Of a stretch of 18,456 nucleotides of DNA, positions 14,779-18,456 are shown piece by piece. This DNA comes from Massilia sp. (GTDB lineage Bacteria; Pseudomonadota; Gammaproteobacteria; Burkholderiales; Burkholderiaceae_D), in contig DNCF01000292.1 in NCBI GenBank assembly GCA_003484545.1, positions 384 through 18,839 of the forward strand, read 5' to 3'. A model generated the notes under the pieces. It saw nothing but the letters and a program-made list of their open reading frames with translations. It did not search any database and was not told the origin of the DNA. Position 1 is the stretch's first letter; every line of letters begins with the position of its first letter. Position numbers and translations under genes: made by a program.

Positions 14779-16125
14779 ATGGGACGTCGCTCGCACAGCC
14801 AAACCCTCAATCTCTGGGCCAACGGAGAGTATGTCGGCCGCTGGACGGTCAACGCCGCCGGAAACTCGGAGCTGCAGTACGATGCCGGCTGGTGCGCCTC
14901 TCCGCGCGGCCGCCCTATCTCGCTGTCGCTGCCCTTCAACCTGCACAATGAGCCGCTGAAGGGAGCCCGGGTTTCCAACTACTTCGACGGCCTGCTGCCC
15001 GACAGCGATTCGATCCGCAGACGGGTTGCGGCCCGGTTCAAGACCGGCTCCATTGACGCGTTCGACCTGCTGGCCGCCATCGGCCGGGACTGCGTAGGCG
15101 CCCTGCAGCTGCTGCCGGATGGCGCCCAGCCAGAGGGCCTGGACCACGTGGACGGCATTGTCGTCGATGACGAAGCCATCGAGCGCCACCTCCTGGATGT
15201 GGTGAACCCAGACCATCGCGGCGGTCCGCAGGCCCCAGACGACGACTTCCGGATTTCTCTGGCTGGCGCGCAAGAGAAGGATGCGTTCCTGTGGTGGGAT
15301 GGCAAATGGATGAAGCCGCGCGGCGCCACGCCGACGACGCACATCTTCAAGCTCCCAATCGGGCTGGTGGGCGGCCGCAAAGCTGACTTCTCGACCTCGG
15401 TCGACAACGAGTGGCTCTGCCTGCGACTGTTCAAGGAATTCGGCCTGCCGACGGCGAACGCCGAGATTGCTACCTTCGGCAAGTTGCGTGTCCTCGTGGT
15501 CGAGCGCTTCGACCGGGTGCGTGCGGCCAATGGTCAGCAGCTGTTCCGGCTCGTCCAGGAAGACTTTTGCCAGGCCACCGGCGTGTCGCCTCTGGTGAAG
15601 TACGAGAATGAAGGCGGCCCCGGCCTGCAGCAAATTTTTACCCTGGTCCAGCAGTCGCAGCAGGCCAAAGAGGACATGCGCACCCTGATGGCGTCGCAGC
15701 TGCTGTTCTGGATGATGCGCGCGCCGGACGGCCACGCCAAGAACTTCAGTATCCAGCTGCTGGCCGGCACGGGGCGCTTCAAGCTGACGCCCATCTATGA
15801 TGTGATGTCGGCCTATCCCGTCATGGGCCCAGGCCCGAACCAGTGGTCGGAATACGAAGTCAAAATGGCGATGGCCCTCCTCGGCAAGAACCGGCACTAC
15901 CTGGCGCGCGACATCCAACGACGGCACTTCAACAGCACCGCGAAAAAGCTTGGCTACGGCGCTAACGCGGAGCTGCTGCTCCAGGAGTTCATCGCCCGCA
16001 CGCCGGACGTCGTGGAGAAGGTCCGCAGTGAGCTTCCGGACGGCTTCTCAGCCGTAGTAGCGGACAAGGTTCTGAATGGCGTGCTGGCCGCGGCGCACGC
16101 GCTGGAAGCAATGCCGCCAAGCTAA
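14779..16125 (+). CDS. hipA: HipA-family serine/threonine kinase toxin
   Basis: The protein has 448 residues, full length for long HipA proteins. In E. coli, HipA phosphorylates glutamyl-tRNA synthetase and drives growth arrest and persistence. Whether this homologue hits the same target is unknown. The kinase elements are intact: autophosphorylation loop RISLAGAQEKDAF with S160, ATP lysine K191 in HIFKLP, ERFDR at 242-246, QEDFCQATG at 260-268, catalytic D317 and N322 in PDGHAKNFS, and metal-binding D341 in PIYDVMSAYP. The N-terminal segment (about 1-110) matches the HipA N1 coupling domain, with NYFDGLLPDS at 67-76. The start is two bases after hipB, so translation is probably coupled. Nothing suggests inactivation. 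No terminator follows. Confidence 0.95.
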   Translation: MGRRSHSQTLNLWANGEYVGRWTVNAAGNSELQYDAGWCASPRGRPISLSLPFNLHNEPLKGARVSNYFDGLLPDSDSIRRRVAARFKTGSIDAFDLLAAIGRDCVGALQLLPDGAQPEGLDHVDGIVVDDEAIERHLLDVVNPDHRGGPQAPDDDFRISLAGAQEKDAFLWWDGKWMKPRGATPTTHIFKLPIGLVGGRKADFSTSVDNEWLCLRLFKEFGLPTANAEIATFGKLRVLVVERFDRVRAANGQQLFRLVQEDFCQATGVSPLVKYENEGGPGLQQIFTLVQQSQQAKEDMRTLMASQLLFWMMRAPDGHAKNFSIQLLAGTGRFKLTPIYDVMSAYPVMGPGPNQWSEYEVKMAMALLGKNRHYLARDIQRRHFNSTAKKLGYGANAELLLQEFIARTPDVVEKVRSELPDGFSAVVADKVLNGVLAAAHALEAMPPS

Positions 16126-16195
16126 AAGCGCCTAACAAACCCTGTCCTTATCATCAGAGCAACAAGGGCGTACACTGAGCCGTTTTAAACGTCTG

Positions 16196-16219
16196 CAACC
16201 GGCCAGGAGCGGACTTCGC
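16196..16219 (+). repeat. Short dispersed motif, copy 2
   Basis: CCGGCCAGGAGCGGACTTC, core at 16199-16217, between hipA and the 94-residue gene. Same orientation as copy 1. Confidence 0.55.
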
Positions 16220-16248
16220 AACAGGAGAATTTCGTTGGAGAGCAAAAA

Positions 16249-16533
16249 GTGAGCACTCAGGAAGGGAAAGCGTTGTACCAGCGAGTTGACGAGGTCCTGC
16301 ACTACCTATGGGATCCGATTGGCGTGTCAGGCATACCGGCGGCGAGGAACGAGTATCAATCGTACGTACCCATCGTGTTTGCTTTGCTTAACGAAAATGC
16401 GAGCATGGAGCAAATTGCTGGTTACCTCAACGAGATCGTCACCAAACAGATGGGACTTCGTGAAAATACGGATGCGACGCGCCATGTTGCTGCCGTGCTC
16501 CAGGACTGGAAAGCGGCGCTAACCGTCGATTAG
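16249..16533 (+). CDS. Small uncharacterised protein with WDPIGV signature
   Basis: The protein has 94 residues from a GTG start at 16249, with GGAGAG (16237-16242) six bases upstream. No signal peptide or membrane segment, and a mostly helical, acidic appearance. The conserved-looking core VDEVLHYLWDPIGVSGIP followed by RNEYQSYVP resembles small bacterial proteins with a WDPIG...DEY pattern (DUF1871-like in feel; from memory, not verified). No function is proposed. It lies 123 bp after hipA on the same strand and inside the same pair of 75-bp repeats, so it may travel with hipBA. Its own Shine-Dalgarno, and a non-coding gap with a dispersed motif, argue that it is not simply a third operon gene. 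Confidence 0.75.
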   Translation: MSTQEGKALYQRVDEVLHYLWDPIGVSGIPAARNEYQSYVPIVFALLNENASMEQIAGYLNEIVTKQMGLRENTDATRHVAAVLQDWKAALTVD

Positions 16534-16564
16534 GGTCGTAAGCGGACGCGCCAATAGGTCAACT

Positions 16565-16584
16565 ATCGGCCAGAAGCGGACTTT
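16565..16584 (+). repeat. Short dispersed motif, copy 3
   Basis: ATCGGCCAGAAGCGGACTTT, the best-formed copy in the window, 31 bp after the stop of the 94-residue gene. Confidence 0.6.
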
Positions 16585-16816
16585 GCTTTAAGTCTTCGTG
16601 CTCCCCCTTTACTCGTAACGGTTAAGCGATGCCGCACGTTTGGCAGAGACCGACTCAAAAAAAGGTTCAGTTTTCAAAGAGGTCCGCTGCGCTCGATAGC
16701 ACATGAGCTGAATGTCCGCTTCACGTGCGCTGATCGAGATGCTGGTGGCGGCGCGGGACGGTCGATGACGGACCTTTCAATGCCAGCGATCAAAACCGAT
16801 GGGTTGAACTGTCTTC

Positions 16817-16891
16817 TCGCCGAATCCGGGCTGAACCAAGGGCGGCTGACGGAAGTTGAATTTGCTATGAAAACAACAAAGTGCGTAGACT
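16817..16891 (+). repeat. 75-bp imperfect direct repeat, copy B
   Basis: Gapless partner of 14120-14194 (62 of 75 identical), offset 2,697 bp. Like copy A it is followed by an ATCGGCCAGG motif about 25 bp later, so the repeated unit may extend to about 115 bp. Copies A and B bracket hipBA plus the 94-residue gene. Confidence 0.85.
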
Positions 16892-16970
16892 AGATCGTTC
16901 CGGCCCAAGTAAAAGATCGGCCAGGCGCGAAAGAAACGATCACTGCCAATGTGCGAAAGGAAACATCGCA

Positions 16971-17321
16971 ATGCGAACCGACACGCCCAGGTTTATCGCC
17001 TCCCAGTCCATACTGTGGCTGCACGCGGACGGCACCGAGACGATGATAGAAGCCCGCATCGGCGAGCCGTATCAAGTCGACGCGCGGACCTGGGCCTGCC
17101 CGGCTGCGCTGGAAGGCGTCGATGGGCGTTACCCGGATATTTTTGGAGACGGTTCGATGCAAGCATTGTCTCTCGCGATGGGACTGATCGCGACAAGGCT
17201 CGGTCATATGCTGGAAAACGATGCACAGCTTGTTTACCCGGAAGACCGTAGTCCGTGGAATGGAGCGACATTCGGTGTGGCCAATCCAGCTCCGAAAAGA
17301 ATTCATCAAAGGGACGACTAG
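16971..17321 (+). CDS. DUF6968-like small protein
   Basis: The protein has 116 residues. The ATG at 16971 has AAAGGAAA roughly nine bases upstream. The frame extends further 5' only through the dispersed motif, so this start is preferred. The pattern ARIGEPY..., TWACPAALEGVDG, then DIFGDGSMQALSLAMGLIATRL resembles the DUF6968 layout (beta strands, a W-x-C-P turn, then a GxDSxQALxLA-like helix). The family assignment is from memory and its function is unknown. There is no signal peptide. The stop is two bases before the DinB-like gene, so the two form an operon with probable translational coupling. Confidence 0.75.
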   Translation: MRTDTPRFIASQSILWLHADGTETMIEARIGEPYQVDARTWACPAALEGVDGRYPDIFGDGSMQALSLAMGLIATRLGHMLENDAQLVYPEDRSPWNGATFGVANPAPKRIHQRDD

Positions 17322-17323
17322 GC

Positions 17324-17857
17324 ATGCCAACCCGGAACGACATCGTTCTATTGGCGACCTATAACGCCGCCATGAATACCAGGCTGTACGCCGCCGCAGC
17401 CACCTTGCCGAAGGACGCCCTGAGCGCCGACCGCGGCGCCTTTTTCGGCTCGATCATCGGGACGCTGAACCATATCGTCGCCGGCGACACGATCTGGCTG
17501 CGCCGCTTCATGGGGCACCCATCGAACTTCCCTGCATTGCAAGCCATGCGCGACATTCCGCCGCCCTCAGGACTCGCCCACATTTACAGCGACGAGCTCG
17601 ACACGCTGCTGGCCCATCGCAGGCGGCTCGATGCGATCATCGAAGCCTTCGCGGCGGAGGTCACGGACAGCGACCTGGCGCAACCGCTCACGTACAGGAA
17701 CTCGCGCGGCGAATGCCGCAAGCATTTCGGCAGCCTGCTGCTGCACCTGTTCAACCACCAGACCCACCACCGTGGCCAGGCAACGACGCTGTTGTCGCAG
17801 TCGGGCGCCGATGTCGGCGTCACCGATCTGCTCGAATGGATACCCGAGCACGGTTGA
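17324..17857 (+). CDS. DinB-family putative metal-dependent protein
   Basis: The protein has 177 residues, normal for DinB/YfiT-like four-helix bundles. The start at 17324 has AAAGGG (17308-17313) ten bases upstream, within the end of the preceding gene. The three-histidine metal site is visible: H50 in GTLNHIVAGD, and H145 and H149 in FNHQTHHRGQATTLL. The last segment is the most diagnostic part of the family. Members include thiol-dependent transferases, and DNA-damage-induced genes in Bacillus gave the name; the substrate here cannot be inferred. It should not be confused with the E. coli DNA polymerase IV gene of the same name. It is in an operon with the DUF6968-like gene. No good terminator follows: a 5-bp hairpin at 17903-17916 lacks a T tract. 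Confidence 0.9.
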   Translation: MPTRNDIVLLATYNAAMNTRLYAAAATLPKDALSADRGAFFGSIIGTLNHIVAGDTIWLRRFMGHPSNFPALQAMRDIPPPSGLAHIYSDELDTLLAHRRRLDAIIEAFAAEVTDSDLAQPLTYRNSRGECRKHFGSLLLHLFNHQTHHRGQATTLLSQSGADVGVTDLLEWIPEHG

Positions 17858-18010
17858 GCACGGAGAAGCGATGGGTTGAACCGCCTTCGCAACGGCCGGC
17901 GGGCACGACAACGTGCAGTCAGGGAGCCGGCGGCGAGAACAAATATCACGCATTTCACAGCGAAGGGTGTCTGTTTGTTACAATGGTCTAATCAATACAA
18001 GGTGACCATC

Positions 18011-18456
18011 ATGCCGCGCACATATCTCCGCCTGAGCGTCCTTCCCTTTGCCCTGCTGACCGGCCTCGCCGGGGCCCAGCAGGCAACGACGACGACCCAG
18101 CCCCAACCGCCGACGGAACGCATCGAACCGGGCAGCGATGTGCCGACGACGAATATTCCGCCGCGCCGCGGCACGCAGATCAACGAAAAGCGTTCCAACG
18201 ACGGCACCGTCACCGAGATCGAAGTGCAAAGTGGCAAGAGTCACTACATCATGCGCCCGAACAATCCAGCCGGCAATGCCCAGGCCGGCGACGCCCAGAG
18301 CAGCGCCTTCCGTGCGCCGCAGTGGCAGGTGATGGAATTCGACATCGGCGCCAAGAAGCAGGCCGCGGCCGACGAGGCCTCGACCGCACCGGCCGCCGCG
18401 GCGGGTTCGCGCGGCACCGCCGGCGCCGCCGCCGCGGGCGCACCGGCGGCCGGGAA
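18011..18456 (+). CDS. DUF2782 family exported protein, 3'-truncated by the window
   Basis: The frame is open from the ATG at 18011 to the last base (148 codons plus two bases). AAGGTGA lies about six bases upstream, and a possible -10, TACAAT, is at 17979-17984. MPRTYLRLSVLPFALLTGLAG is a signal peptide with probable cleavage at AGA-QQ. The diagnostic region is RIEPGSDVPTTNIPPRRGTQ, then INEKRSNDGTVTEIEV and HYIMRP, as in DUF2782. The tail after about residue 115 becomes a low-complexity Ala/Gly/Pro stretch. Family members in related bacteria lie near polA and thrB (from memory), so this gene and polA may be ancestral neighbours now separated by the accessory block. Function unknown, periplasmic or envelope location inferred. 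Confidence 0.82.
   Translation, partial: MPRTYLRLSVLPFALLTGLAGAQQATTTTQPQPPTERIEPGSDVPTTNIPPRRGTQINEKRSNDGTVTEIEVQSGKSHYIMRPNNPAGNAQAGDAQSSAFRAPQWQVMEFDIGAKKQAAADEASTAPAAAAGSRGTAGAAAAGAPAAG

Larger units (their letters stand above)
16534..16970. other. Non-coding interval between the 94-residue gene and the DUF6968 gene
   Basis: These 437 bp hold AGCGGAC motif copies (16535-16553 partial, 16565-16584, 16916-16935 degenerate), inverse-oriented fragments with GTCCGCT near 16682 and AATGTCCGCTT at 16711-16721, and copy B of the 75-bp repeat. G+C looks lower and patchier than in the flanking genes. No convincing open frame, tRNA or terminator was seen. It looks like an accumulation of dispersed-repeat debris. 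Confidence 0.55.

Noticed and set aside
16126..16195. GCCTAACAAACC after hipA as an integron attC site
   Set aside because: No matching GTTAGGC-type partner and no long imperfect hairpin of attC form. No integrase or cassette array.
16797..17881. Shared 13-mer CGATGGGTTGAAC at 16797 and 17869 as a third copy boundary of the direct repeat
   Set aside because: Similarity stops after the 13-mer, and a 13-base match is expected by chance at about this frequency in 18 kb.
17903..17916. GCACG-ACAA-CGTGC hairpin as a terminator after the DinB-like gene
   Set aside because: Only five base pairs and no T tract.

Overview
The window reads as chromosomal DNA of a high-GC betaproteobacterium, most likely Oxalobacteraceae (Massilia/Telluria group). 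This is inferred from the protein families, from the NAD-glutamate dehydrogenase/astE pair, and from a DUF2782 gene near polA. It is not proven, because no rRNA or tRNA is present.

Layout. (a) 1-4642: the 3' three quarters of a large NAD-dependent glutamate dehydrogenase, followed one base later by astE. AstE releases glutamate at the end of the arginine succinyltransferase pathway and the dehydrogenase turns it into 2-oxoglutarate. A clear terminator follows. (b) 4941-7064: an Old Yellow Enzyme of YqjM type and a DUF2807 lipoprotein, both on +. (c) 7276-10962, all on -: flavohemoglobin (hmp) with a near-consensus NsrR site, a putative glycolipid-binding protein, a ZIP metal transporter that lacks a canonical start codon, and a Tat-signal dienelactone-hydrolase-family protein. 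(d) 11322-14069 on -: full-length polA with all three activities. (e) 14120-17857 on +: an accessory-looking block with a complete hipBA toxin-antitoxin module, a 94-residue protein with a WDPIGV signature, and a DUF6968-DinB gene pair. (f) From 18011: a DUF2782 gene cut by the window edge.

Two layers of non-coding structure stand out. First, four intergenic loci carry paired inverted REP-like units (GTAG followed by a strong palindrome). Their arms change in a compensatory way between loci, and one locus has a long-loop, reversed-orientation form. Second, hipBA is preceded by four 17-bp operator boxes whose starts are exactly 26 bp apart (14411, 14437, 14463, 14489). A sigma70-like promoter is interleaved with them, and the 100 bp holding them is 29% G+C. 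The hipBA segment and the following small gene are bracketed by 75-bp imperfect direct repeats 2,697 bp apart.

Long open frames opposite GDH and polA are treated as high-GC shadows. No CRISPR array, transposase, integrase, rRNA or tRNA was found.
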